From UBA10449 sp005883585 (GTDB lineage: Bacteria > Chloroflexota > Dormibacteria > Dormibacterales > Dormibacteraceae), in assembly GCA_005883585.1 (NCBI GenBank), contig VBFD01000123.1, positions 1-64,000 on the forward strand: 64,000 nt of DNA. Reading direction: 5' to 3'. The position numbers and the translations under genes are program-made. Shown in pieces: positions 48,160-55,433 of this stretch. The notes below the pieces were generated by a model. The model made no database searches and was not told the DNA's origin. It saw only the letters and a program-made list of their open reading frames with translations. The stretch's first letter is position 1. Each line of letters begins with the position of its first letter.

Positions 48160-49245
48160 ATGTACTCGGTGAACCCAGAACACGCGATCGGCATCGTCGG
48201 CGGCCTTCTCGCTCTGCCCATAGCGCTGATTGCGCTGCGCATGCACCCACGCTGGCGCTCGGTGCCCGGCACCGTCCGTGCGGCAGCGGTCCTGATGGCC
48301 GTCAGCGCCGGCGTGCACCTGGCGCTGATCCCGCACCACCTGGCGTCGGAGCCGGTCACGTCAGTGCTGTTCGTTCTGAACGGCCTTGCATTCATCGCCC
48401 TGGCGGCGACTTTCACGTGGAGGTACTGGCGGCTGGCGTCCGCGGGGCTGCTGATCTCGACCGTGCTCGCCTACCTCGTGTACGTCGGGATCGGATTCGA
48501 AGGTCCTGACCAGGTCGGCCTCGCCACCAAGCTGGTCGAGGTGACCGCGCTCGGGCTCGCTCTGGTGCCGGTCCGCGGCGAGGCTGGACGCACGCATCGG
48601 TCATGGCGCTGGGCCGCGCTCGGCGTGGCGATGCCGATGCTGCTTGTCATCACCGGCGCGACCGTCTGGATCGTGGACCTGGCTCGTCCTGATCCGCGCC
48701 ACGTCCATGCCGGCGCGCTTCTGCAGGCGACGAACACCGTGGCCACACCCGCGCAGGTCGAGGCTGCCAACCGTCTGTATGCCGCGACGAAGACGGCGAT
48801 CCTTCCTTATGAGGACTGGCACCAGGCTTGGGCTGCAGGCTATCGTCCGGGCGGCTCGACCACTCTGCCCTCATCGCACTGGATGAACCAGCGTTACGTC
48901 GACGCAGGCTACGTCATGGATCCCCAGCGACCGCAAGGACTCGTCTACGCCAATACGCACCACGGTCCTGTGCTGCTCGGCGCGATGTTTCAGATGAAGA
49001 GCTTGAACAGGTTCGGTCCCGACCCGGGCGGCCCGATGACCGCATGGCACCAGCACGAAAACATCTGCTTCACGCCGTTCGGCTTTGAGTTCAGCTTGAT
49101 GACCCCGTATGCGACGTGCCCGATCGGGGCGATCGACATCAGCGCCCCGCCCATGCTGCACGTGTGGATTGTTGACAACCCGCACGGCGGACCGTTCGCG
49201 GTCGACATCGACTCCTCGGTCGTGGCCGCAATGGATCGTTCGTGA
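48160..49245 (+). CDS. membrane protein with His-rich C-terminal domain
   Basis: 361 aa. Five hydrophobic segments in the first 190 residues, then a large non-membrane domain with many His and aromatic residues: EDWHQAWAAGYRPGG, SSHWMNQRYVDAGYVMDPQ, ANTHHGPVLLGAMF, TAWHQHENICFTPFG and PPMLHVWIVDNPHGGPF. The last blocks could form a metal site. Not recognised. Follows the kinase by 22 bp, possibly as a target or partner. Confidence 0.72.
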   Translation: MYSVNPEHAIGIVGGLLALPIALIALRMHPRWRSVPGTVRAAAVLMAVSAGVHLALIPHHLASEPVTSVLFVLNGLAFIALAATFTWRYWRLASAGLLISTVLAYLVYVGIGFEGPDQVGLATKLVEVTALGLALVPVRGEAGRTHRSWRWAALGVAMPMLLVITGATVWIVDLARPDPRHVHAGALLQATNTVATPAQVEAANRLYAATKTAILPYEDWHQAWAAGYRPGGSTTLPSSHWMNQRYVDAGYVMDPQRPQGLVYANTHHGPVLLGAMFQMKSLNRFGPDPGGPMTAWHQHENICFTPFGFEFSLMTPYATCPIGAIDISAPPMLHVWIVDNPHGGPFAVDIDSSVVAAMDRS

Positions 49246-49652
49246 TGGAAAAGGCCGCCGGGCGCGCGCAGGGCGCTCATTCAACTGAAACCAGTCGGCC
49301 CGAAACCGTCTTCGTCCTGCTGCTAACGCAGTCGATCTTCTGGATGGTTGCGGGCATCTCTGCCCTCCCGTTTGCGCTCGGGGGCGAGCTCCACATGGTC
49401 GGGTTGGGCCTCGCAACCCTGCTGGTCGCGCTGCTCGTGTGCCTGGTTGCGATCGGAGTCCTGTGGCGCCGACGCTGGGCGCGGCGAACCGCAATCGGCC
49501 TCGAGATCGTGTGTCTGGCAGGCTCCGTTCTTCAGCTCGTCCTGCCGATCGGCGCCAACCACGCCCCTGTAACGCTTCTCACGAACGTCGTGGTGCCGGC
49601 GGCTGTTATCTGGCTTCTGTGGGGACGGAACGTGCGGTCGGTTTTCAGCTAG
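49245..49652 (+). CDS. small membrane protein
   Basis: About 135 aa with four hydrophobic segments (VFVLLLTQSIFWMVAGIS, MVGLGLATLLVALLVCLVAI, IGLEIVCLAGSVLQLVLP, LLTNVVVPAAVIWLLWG). GTGATG at 49242: the ATG overlaps the stop of the previous gene. Function unknown; 3' end overlaps the convergent receiver gene by 8 nt. Confidence 0.65.
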   Translation: MEKAAGRAQGAHSTETSRPETVFVLLLTQSIFWMVAGISALPFALGGELHMVGLGLATLLVALLVCLVAIGVLWRRRWARRTAIGLEIVCLAGSVLQLVLPIGANHAPVTLLTNVVVPAAVIWLLWGRNVRSVFS

Positions 49653-50082
49653 ACCGGCGGCGCTTTTCCTCGAGTGCGAGGTTGGCCTTGGCGAGATCCA
49701 CATACAGCTCGCGATTGCGCAGCAGATTGCGAACGCGCAGCACGACCTCGTCGTGATCCACCGGTTTGGTCAGGAAGTCGTCCGCACCGAGGATCAGGGC
49801 GCTGTTGCGCGCCACGTGGCCGGTGTCGCCGGTGAGCATGATCACCGGTAGGTATCCGAGAGCATTGCGCGCGCTGCGGAGCCGCCGCAGGATCTCGAGC
49901 CCGTCCGGATCCGGCATGTGCAGGTCGATCAGGACGATGTCAGGCTCGAATTCCGCGAAAACCTGCTCCACCTGACGCGAGTCGTTCAATGTGCGGATCT
50001 CGCTGGCGCTCTCCGAAAGGATGGCCTCGAGCAGCGCCAGGTTGGCCGGCTCGTCGTCGACGATCAGGATCCGGCCGCTCAC
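49645..50082 (-). CDS. single-domain response regulator
   Basis: 145 aa receiver: LIVDDEPANLALL, Asp in DIVLIDLHMPDPDG near residue 53, Thr in VIMLTGD, Lys in ADDFLTKPVDH near 105. A charged C-terminal helix (LAKANLALEEKRRR) replaces an output domain and could be a coiled coil to a kinase. Lies 5 bp after the PAS kinase on the same strand and is its likely partner. Confidence 0.9.
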   Translation of the reverse strand: MSGRILIVDDEPANLALLEAILSESASEIRTLNDSRQVEQVFAEFEPDIVLIDLHMPDPDGLEILRRLRSARNALGYLPVIMLTGDTGHVARNSALILGADDFLTKPVDHDEVVLRVRNLLRNRELYVDLAKANLALEEKRRRSS

Positions 50083-50087
50083 TCCGT

Positions 50088-51971
50088 TCAGTTCGCGGCG
50101 ACCGGCGTCGCGACCGGCACCGTGAAGTGAAACTCGGATCCAACGCCCACAGTGCTGTCGACCCAGATCTTGCCCCCATGCATATCCACGATCTGTCGAG
50201 TTATGGCGAGACCCAGACCCGTGCCGATGATCTTGGCTTTGGTCTTGTCCTCGAATCGCTCGTATCGGCTGAACAGCCTCTTGACGAAGTCCGCCGGAAT
50301 GCCGAGACCGTGATCGATGACGCTGACCTCGACCATGCCGTCCTTGGCTACGCTCGTGAGACGGATCTCGCCGCCGCTGGGCGAATATTTCACGGCGTTG
50401 CTGAGCAGGTTGGCGACGACCTGGAACAGTCGGTCGGAGTCACCGCGGACCGCGGGCAGGGCAGGATCCAAATTGGCTTCGATCGTATGTTTCGGGCTCA
50501 CGGCTCGCGCGCGCTCAGCCGCATCCGTGAGAATGCTGTTGAGGTCGACGGGGCAGATGTTGAGGGTCATCCGCCCGGCCTCGATGCGATCGAGGTCGAG
50601 CATCTCGGTGATCATCCGGTTCAAGCGCAGGGCGTCGTTGTTGATGTCGCCCGCGAAGGCTTTGGTTTCATCGGCCGTCAGGTCCTGGTCGCGGATCATC
50701 TCGCTGAAGCCCTGGATGCCGACGAGGGCGGTTCGAAACTCGTGACTGACCAGGGAGACGAACTCGCTTTTCAGCTGGCTCAGCCGCTCGAGCCCGGCGA
50801 GGTTGGCCATCGCTGCCTCCTGGGCGGTGTGCTGCGCGGTCGCGTCCTCGAACATCGCGAGGAAAAAGTCTGTGTTCCCTCCGCGCCTTTTGATCGAGGT
50901 CGCGCTCCAGTGCAGCCACACGTTGCTCCCGTCGGCACGCAGCGCATGGCTGTCGGACTCGACGGTGTCCGCGGCACCGGTCCACAGCGGTTGTAGTGAC
51001 TGGACGACCCGCTGCATCTCCTCGGGCGGCATGAAGTGGGCGATCGAGTCGCCGATCATGGCGGCGGGCTTCGCGTGCAGGAGAATCCCGAGTCGCGGGT
51101 TGGCGTCGAGGATGGTCATGTCGGTGCCCACGCGCGCGATGCCGAGCGGCGCCTGGACGATGACCTGGTTGAGAAGCGTCGTGCGAGCCTGAACCTGAGC
51201 TTCCGCTCGCTTGCTATTGACCAGCAGGTTCAAGGAGTCGCGGTGGGTGAGTATTTGGTTGAACACGAACAGCACTCCGATGCTGCCGGCGAGTACGGTC
51301 TCGAATTGGTCCATGGCTTGATTGATCAAGGCGATCCGAATGGCCATCAGCGCTGCCGCCAGCGTGGCGACCCAGGGCAGAGCCATCTGCCAGAGCTCGA
51401 TCGGCCCTTCTTCGGACTCGCGCTCCACAGCGGAAACGGGCCATAGGGGCGCGAGCGCGAGCAGCAGATAGCCGGTCACCCAACCGATGTCGAGGACGCT
51501 CCCGATCGCTCCGTAGGTCCCGTTGGCGGTGAGATAAGTGAAGGTGCTGTCAGACACGGCGATCGACGCCAGTCCGGCGATGAGGATCAGCATGCGACCG
51601 AACTGCTCTTTGCTCGCCCGTCGCAAAGCGATCAACAGCACCGTGATGACGACGATGTCGCCGACCGGATACGCGAGGCCGATCAGCGTCGCGGGAACCG
51701 GCTGTTGCGATTGGTCGTAGACCGTGCGCAGCCCGAGCGCCCAGGCCACGAAGAGAAGCGAAAGGGCGACGATCACGCCGGCGAGCACTGCCTCTCCGCG
51801 GGTCGCCAGGCGCCTCGGGGCTGTGGTGAACGTGAGGACCCCCGCGATCGCGAACGGGATCGCGAGCAGGAAGCCGGTGTCCGCTGCGGAGGGAAACGGC
51901 ACGGCGATCCCCTGGAAAACCTCATACCAGGACCAGATGGCCTCGCCGATCGTCCAGCTTGCCGCTGACAT
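50088..51971 (-). CDS. membrane-bound PAS sensor histidine kinase
   Basis: At least 627 aa. Seven or more membrane helices in residues 1-260, a PAS domain (VIVQAPLGIARVGTDMTILDANPRLG region, about 270-390), HisKA with FVSLVSHEFRTALVGIQGF (His kept, usual Pro replaced by Ala) and HATPase with NLLSNAVKYSP, DHGLGIPADFVKRLF and GTGLGLAITRQIVDMHGG. The frame stays open upstream to 52139 and reads like further membrane sequence (GIAAISLLFAAFRSSGRTRT), but has no ATG/GTG/TTG there; ATC 52079 or CTG 52121 are candidates. Divergent from the peptide/XRE locus across the operator at 52198. Confidence 0.9.
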   Translation of the reverse strand: MSAASWTIGEAIWSWYEVFQGIAVPFPSAADTGFLLAIPFAIAGVLTFTTAPRRLATRGEAVLAGVIVALSLLFVAWALGLRTVYDQSQQPVPATLIGLAYPVGDIVVITVLLIALRRASKEQFGRMLILIAGLASIAVSDSTFTYLTANGTYGAIGSVLDIGWVTGYLLLALAPLWPVSAVERESEEGPIELWQMALPWVATLAAALMAIRIALINQAMDQFETVLAGSIGVLFVFNQILTHRDSLNLLVNSKRAEAQVQARTTLLNQVIVQAPLGIARVGTDMTILDANPRLGILLHAKPAAMIGDSIAHFMPPEEMQRVVQSLQPLWTGAADTVESDSHALRADGSNVWLHWSATSIKRRGGNTDFFLAMFEDATAQHTAQEAAMANLAGLERLSQLKSEFVSLVSHEFRTALVGIQGFSEMIRDQDLTADETKAFAGDINNDALRLNRMITEMLDLDRIEAGRMTLNICPVDLNSILTDAAERARAVSPKHTIEANLDPALPAVRGDSDRLFQVVANLLSNAVKYSPSGGEIRLTSVAKDGMVEVSVIDHGLGIPADFVKRLFSRYERFEDKTKAKIIGTGLGLAITRQIVDMHGGKIWVDSTVGVGSEFHFTVPVATPVAAN

Positions 51972-52197
51972 CGCCAGCAGCGCCCAGGCCGTTCGTGTAC
52001 GGCCGGAAGACCTGAACGCGGCAAAGAGCAGGCTGATCGCGGCGATCCCAGATGCGACCCCCTCGCCGATGTCGTCGATGGCGCTCGTGGTCCTGTCGCC
52101 CGACGCTGGTGGTGCCTTCAGAGGCGGGCTGAACCGCCTTCAGGCCCGGGCTGAGATCGGCGGGGGAAGTTTGCCAGGCCACTTATCGGGAACCGTA

Positions 52198-52226
52198 TGT
52201 TAATTCAAACGAGGCTTGAGTTAACA
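52198..52226 (+). promoter_or_regulatory. inverted repeat between the PAS kinase and the peptide operon
   Basis: TGTTAATTCAA, 7-nt spacer, TTGAGTTAACA (10 of 11 positions symmetric). Each arm also contains TTAACA, which could serve as a -10 box for divergent transcription. GTTAATTCAAACG here recurs as GTTAACTCAAACG at 54392-54404, and TTGAGTTATAA occurs at 54184-54194. Confidence 0.6.
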
Positions 52227-52254
52227 TTGCGCGACCAGAGCAGAGCCGCGAAGG

Positions 52255-52602
52255 GTGAGGTCGGGACTTTGTGAAGGAGCAGGCGCCATCCATCAGACCA
52301 CGTACGAGATCCGCGAATGTGCCTTCCCCTTCAGCGCTGACGACGAAGGGCTAGAGGGCGAGGAAAGCTCGTCTGACTGTTCGCCGGCCGTGCTCGCGAT
52401 TGCAATGGCGGCCCTGCTGCTGGCGCTGCTCCCGGCGGCAATCGGCATGGCCATCTTGCTCGGCACGACACTACCACTCGAGTTTGGCGCGGGAGCCGCC
52501 ATAGCAATCCTTGGCGGCGTGAAGATCGCTGCGTGGGCTGCGGGCCTGGTGGCCGCGATTCGCGAGCCGCGGCCGGCCTGGCTTCCTGTTTCGAACCTCT
52601 AG
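52255..52602 (+). CDS. small membrane protein upstream of the secreted peptide
   Basis: 115 aa from GTG 52255, or about 104 aa from ATC 52288, which has AAGGAG 8 nt upstream. An acidic N-terminal part (FSADDEGLEGEESSSDCSP) precedes two hydrophobic segments (AVLAIAMAALLLALLPAAIG and AAIAILGGVKIAAWAAGLVA). No family recognised; it could be an exporter partner, a holin-like or bacteriocin-like peptide. Shares the operator-flanked promoter region and ends 31 bp before the tiny peptide gene. Confidence 0.5.
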   Translation: MRSGLCEGAGAIHQTTYEIRECAFPFSADDEGLEGEESSSDCSPAVLAIAMAALLLALLPAAIGMAILLGTTLPLEFGAGAAIAILGGVKIAAWAAGLVAAIREPRPAWLPVSNL

Positions 52603-52616
52603 CGGTCCGCGGCCGC

Positions 52617-52627
52617 AAAGGAGGTGA
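52617..52627 (+). promoter_or_regulatory. perfect Shine-Dalgarno sequence of the small peptide gene
   Basis: AAAGGAGGTGA, fully complementary to the 16S rRNA 3' end, with GGAGG 9 nt before ATG 52634. It is the strongest ribosome binding site in the window, and it serves a 31-codon ORF. Confidence 0.8.
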
Positions 52628-52633
52628 GATTTG

Positions 52634-52729
52634 ATGAGGAAGCTGATCCTGGCCGCCATCCTGGCGGCCACGATGGCGCTCTCGCTGGCGACGACCGCCG
52701 GCGCGGGCGTCCTACCACCCTGCTGCTGA
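52634..52729 (+). CDS. 31-residue secreted peptide, candidate signal (pheromone) precursor
   Basis: Begins MRKLILAAILAATMALSL, a signal peptide with two basic residues and a hydrophobic core; an A-x-A site in TTAGAG predicts release of the heptapeptide GVLPPCC. The frame is preceded by a perfect Shine-Dalgarno sequence. 75 bp downstream lies an XRE-HTH/TPR regulator on the same strand. Precursor-then-receptor is the layout of Phr/PapR/NprX-type signalling in Firmicutes, where short exported C-terminal peptides bind TPR regulators. Whether the peptide is exported, reimported and bound is inference. There is no lipobox. Alternative: a short leader or toxin-like peptide. Confidence 0.6.
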   Translation: MRKLILAAILAATMALSLATTAGAGVLPPCC

Positions 52730-52789
52730 TCGACTGGAAACGCCTCGAGTTGCGTTAATCCATTCGTGTCAACCGCCTGTGGGGTCCTG

Positions 52790-52795
52790 TAAGCT
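52790..52795 (+). promoter_or_regulatory. -10 box TAAGCT, leaderless-type, for the XRE-TPR gene
   Basis: TAAGCT ends 8 nt before ATG 52804. The preceding spacer contains AACCGCCTGTGGGG (52771-52784), identical to the spacer of the glpF promoter. So the regulator has its own promoter besides any read-through from the peptide operon. Confidence 0.45.
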
Positions 52796-52803
52796 GGCTC
52801 GAA

Positions 52804-54186
52804 ATGCCTGAAGCTGGCGCGCGCCCCACACCTGCCGCCAGCCCATCAGGGCGGCGGGGCCGAAGGCACGGCATCGAGATCAAGGCAGGATCGGTGAAGC
52901 AGGCCCGCAAGGAAGCCGGCCTGAGCCTCGCTCAAGTCGCCAACGGCGCCGTGAGCCGGACCGCCATCTACTTCGTCGAGACCGGCAAGGCCAAGCCTTC
53001 CATGGAGACGCTGGTGCTGATCGCTGAGCGAACCGGGCGGCCCCTCGACTACTTCCTGGCCCAGCCGTCGACGCTCGAGCCGAGGTCTTCGCCGCACACT
53101 CTCGAGATCGAGCTCCTCATGGCGACCAACGACCTTCAGGGTGCGCTTGCCACCGGTCGTGCGCTCCTGGCCAAAGACCTCGATCCGGACACAACGGCCC
53201 GGGCGCAACACCTACTTGCTTACGCATTGCTGCGAACGGCGCAACCCAAGGAAGCGCAGCGCCTGGCCGCCGCGGCACGAGACTACTTCGAGAGGACCGG
53301 CGACCGTCTCATGACGGCCGAGTGCCTCGGCCACGAGGCTTCAGCCGCATATCTCCTGCAGGATCCGGCCGCGCTTGGTCTGGCCGAGCGAGCCCTCGCG
53401 ATCTGCCGCTCGCTGCGCCCGGTGCCCGAGACTACCGAGGCCCGGTTGCTGTTCGTGCTCGGAACAGTGCACGTCACCAACGAAGACTGGCAGGCCGCGA
53501 TCGACTGCTATGAGAAGGCGATCGCCGCCGGGGCGGTCGTCCAGGACCTGCGTCGCTTATCGCTGATGTACGGCGGGCTGAGCATCGCCTACACCGAAAC
53601 CGGCGAGCTGAACCAGGCCGCCTACTACGCACAGCGCTCCATCTCCATCCACGAGACCTTGAACGATCGCCTGTCGCTGGCCCGCTCGGAAAACAACCTG
53701 GGTCGGCTGCTGGTCAAACGCGGCGAGCTTGCCGGCGCGGGCGAACACCTGACGAGGGCGCTGGCCTTATTCGATGAAGCGGCGATCGAGGTCGGACGTG
53801 CCGAGATCCTGCTGAGCCTGTGCGAGCTGGACATCGCCCGGTCGCGACTCGATGCGGCTGAGACCTATGCGGTCGAGGCCCGAACCTACGCCGAGCGGCT
53901 TGCCGAAAAGGCGACGCTCGCCGACTGCCACCAGTGGCTTGGCCGCATCGCCGCCGAGCGTGGTGAGCACGATCGTGTCGATGCCGAATTCCGCGAAGCG
54001 TGGGGCATCCTCGATGCGCTCGGCGCGGAGGAGCGCCTGAGCCGCTGCCACGTGGTGTACGCCGAGCTCCTCGAAAAACGCGGCGACCTGGCCGCAGCCA
54101 ACCATCAGCTGCGGCTCGCCTTGAACCGGCTCCACCCGGCCAAGATCGCGCCCCCGGCCCAACTCGAGCGCACCGCGACCGCTTGA
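52804..54186 (+). CDS. XRE-family HTH regulator with TPR sensor domain (RRNPP-like)
   Basis: 460 aa. The XRE HTH (about residues 22-80) reads SVKQARKEAGLSLAQVANGA and SRTAIYFVETGKAKPSMETL, then ERTGRPLDYFL. From about 100 to the end it is tetratricopeptide repeat, with helices such as ARAQHLLAYALLRTAQPKEA, TNEDWQAAIDCYEKAI and NQAAYYAQRSISIHETLNDR, about eight repeats. This domain order and length match peptide-sensing RRNPP regulators (PlcR, NprR, PrgX), though many actinobacterial XRE-TPR proteins have unknown ligands. The secreted-peptide ORF just upstream suggests its ligand. A 10-bp hairpin follows the stop. Confidence 0.88.
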   Translation: MPEAGARPTPAASPSGRRGRRHGIEIKAGSVKQARKEAGLSLAQVANGAVSRTAIYFVETGKAKPSMETLVLIAERTGRPLDYFLAQPSTLEPRSSPHTLEIELLMATNDLQGALATGRALLAKDLDPDTTARAQHLLAYALLRTAQPKEAQRLAAAARDYFERTGDRLMTAECLGHEASAAYLLQDPAALGLAERALAICRSLRPVPETTEARLLFVLGTVHVTNEDWQAAIDCYEKAIAAGAVVQDLRRLSLMYGGLSIAYTETGELNQAAYYAQRSISIHETLNDRLSLARSENNLGRLLVKRGELAGAGEHLTRALALFDEAAIEVGRAEILLSLCELDIARSRLDAAETYAVEARTYAERLAEKATLADCHQWLGRIAAERGEHDRVDAEFREAWGILDALGAEERLSRCHVVYAELLEKRGDLAAANHQLRLALNRLHPAKIAPPAQLERTATA

Positions 54187-54192
54187 GTTATA

Positions 54193-54216
54193 AGAGGGAA
54201 CCTGCCGGTTCCCTCT
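54193..54216 (+). terminator. hairpin after the XRE-TPR gene
   Basis: AGAGGGAACC, loop TGCC, GGTTCCCTCT: ten perfect pairs, 6 nt after the stop. No T-run follows, so it may stabilise the 3' end or act with Rho. Confidence 0.45.
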
Positions 54217-54391
54217 CATCACCGGGCGCTGCGCGCGCGGCTGCTCTCTTTCCCGCGGTTTGTGATTATCAGAATGGATACGCCCGGCCACACTTGGCAG
54301 ACTGCAGGAGCGCGCAGCCGCGGCCGGGATAAACCCGGCCGCCCTGGCCACGAAGTTGGGTCGCCTGGCGACCCGGCAGGGCTAAGAATGC

Positions 54392-54409
54392 GTTAACTCA
54401 AACGTTTGA
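54392..54409 (+). promoter_or_regulatory. operator-like element upstream of the receiver/HD-GYP gene
   Basis: GTTAACTCAAACG (54392-54404) matches the left arm at 52199-52211 at 12 of 13 positions; it runs into a perfect palindrome TCAAACGTTTGA (54398-54409). A TACGAT box at 54413-54418 is a likely -10, so the element covers the -35/spacer region. The rest of the 277-bp gap 54187-54463 holds the terminator-like hairpin and another GC hairpin (GGCCGGG / CCCGGCC, about 54322-54340). Confidence 0.55.
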
Positions 54410-54463
54410 AGCTACGATGTTGCCCCGTGATTCACTTAACAACGTGGGAAGGACGGCCTGGGG

Positions 54464-55423
54464 ATGGCGGTCGTACTGGTAGTTGACGATGGCCTTGCCA
54501 ATCGAGAGCTCGTCCAGGCCTACCTGAGCGGCCTCGACTGCGACGTCCGCCTGGCGGCGGACGGCGCCTCCGCGCTCGAGCAGATCCAGCAAGAGCCCCC
54601 CGACCTCGTGCTTCTGGACGTCCAGATGCCTGGCATGGACGGCTACGAGGTTTGCCGCCGGATCAAGGCCGGTCCCGGCGGGCGCCTGCTTCCGGTCGTG
54701 ATGATCACCGCCTTGAACCAGACCGACGATCGGGTGCGCGCCCTCGAGTCGGGCGCGGACGACTTCATGGCCAAGCCGGTCGAGCGGGTCGAGCTCGTCG
54801 CCCGGGTCCGTTCGGCCTTGCGCCTGAAGGCGCTCTACAACACCCTGGACAGCGCCGAGCAGGTGATCTTCTCGCTCGCGGCGGCCGTCGAGGCGAAGGA
54901 CTCCCTCACCGAGAAGCACACGCAGCGGGTGGGCGAATCGGCGCGGCACCTCGGCTCCCGGCTGGGCATGCCTGAAGTGGCCCTCGATGCGCTCTATCGG
55001 GGCGGCATCATCCATGACATCGGCAAGATCGGCGTCCCGGACTCCATCCTCTTGAAGCCCGGTCCGCTCGACCCTGATGAGACGATTCGCATGCGCTCGC
55101 ACGTACTGATCGGCGAGAACATCGTGCGGCCGCTGCGCTCCGCATCGACTCTTCTCCCGATCATCCGGCACCACCACGAGCGCTTCGACGGCCGGGGCTA
55201 CCCGGATGGCCTGCGCGGTCGTGAGATTCCTCGTCTCGCCAGGATCGTCGCCGTCTGCGATGCGTTCGATGCGCTGGTCAACGATCGGCCGTACCGGCCG
55301 CGGCTTCAAGTCGATAGAGCGCTGGCCGTGCTCGTCGATGGCGCTGGGACTCAATGGGATCCTGAGGTGGTCGACCTTTTCGTGGGTGAGATGCCCGCCA
55401 TACACCGGCTCGGCGCGGCCTGA
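54464..55423 (+). CDS. receiver / HD-GYP response regulator (RpfG-like)
   Basis: 319 aa. Receiver (1-120): VLVVDDGLANRELV, Asp in LVLLDVQMPGMDG near residue 53, Lys in DDFMAKPVER. HD-GYP (135-310): EKHTQRVGESARHLG, GGIIHDIGKIGVPDSILLKP, HHHERFDGRGYPDGLRG and ARIVAVCDAFDALVNDRPYR. Should hydrolyse cyclic di-GMP on phosphorylation. Ten bases separate it from the hybrid kinase gene that follows, its probable phosphodonor. Confidence 0.95.
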   Translation: MAVVLVVDDGLANRELVQAYLSGLDCDVRLAADGASALEQIQQEPPDLVLLDVQMPGMDGYEVCRRIKAGPGGRLLPVVMITALNQTDDRVRALESGADDFMAKPVERVELVARVRSALRLKALYNTLDSAEQVIFSLAAAVEAKDSLTEKHTQRVGESARHLGSRLGMPEVALDALYRGGIIHDIGKIGVPDSILLKPGPLDPDETIRMRSHVLIGENIVRPLRSASTLLPIIRHHHERFDGRGYPDGLRGREIPRLARIVAVCDAFDALVNDRPYRPRLQVDRALAVLVDGAGTQWDPEVVDLFVGEMPAIHRLGAA

Positions 55424-55433
55424 GCCGAACACC

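Noticed and set aside
52634..52729. The 31-residue peptide as a small lipoprotein
   Set aside because: The Cys pair is preceded by LPP, which is not a lipobox, and nothing follows the second Cys.
54322..54340. GGCCGGG / CCCGGCC hairpin as a terminator
   Set aside because: No T-run on either strand and it lies in mid-gap; similar GC hairpins occur by chance here.
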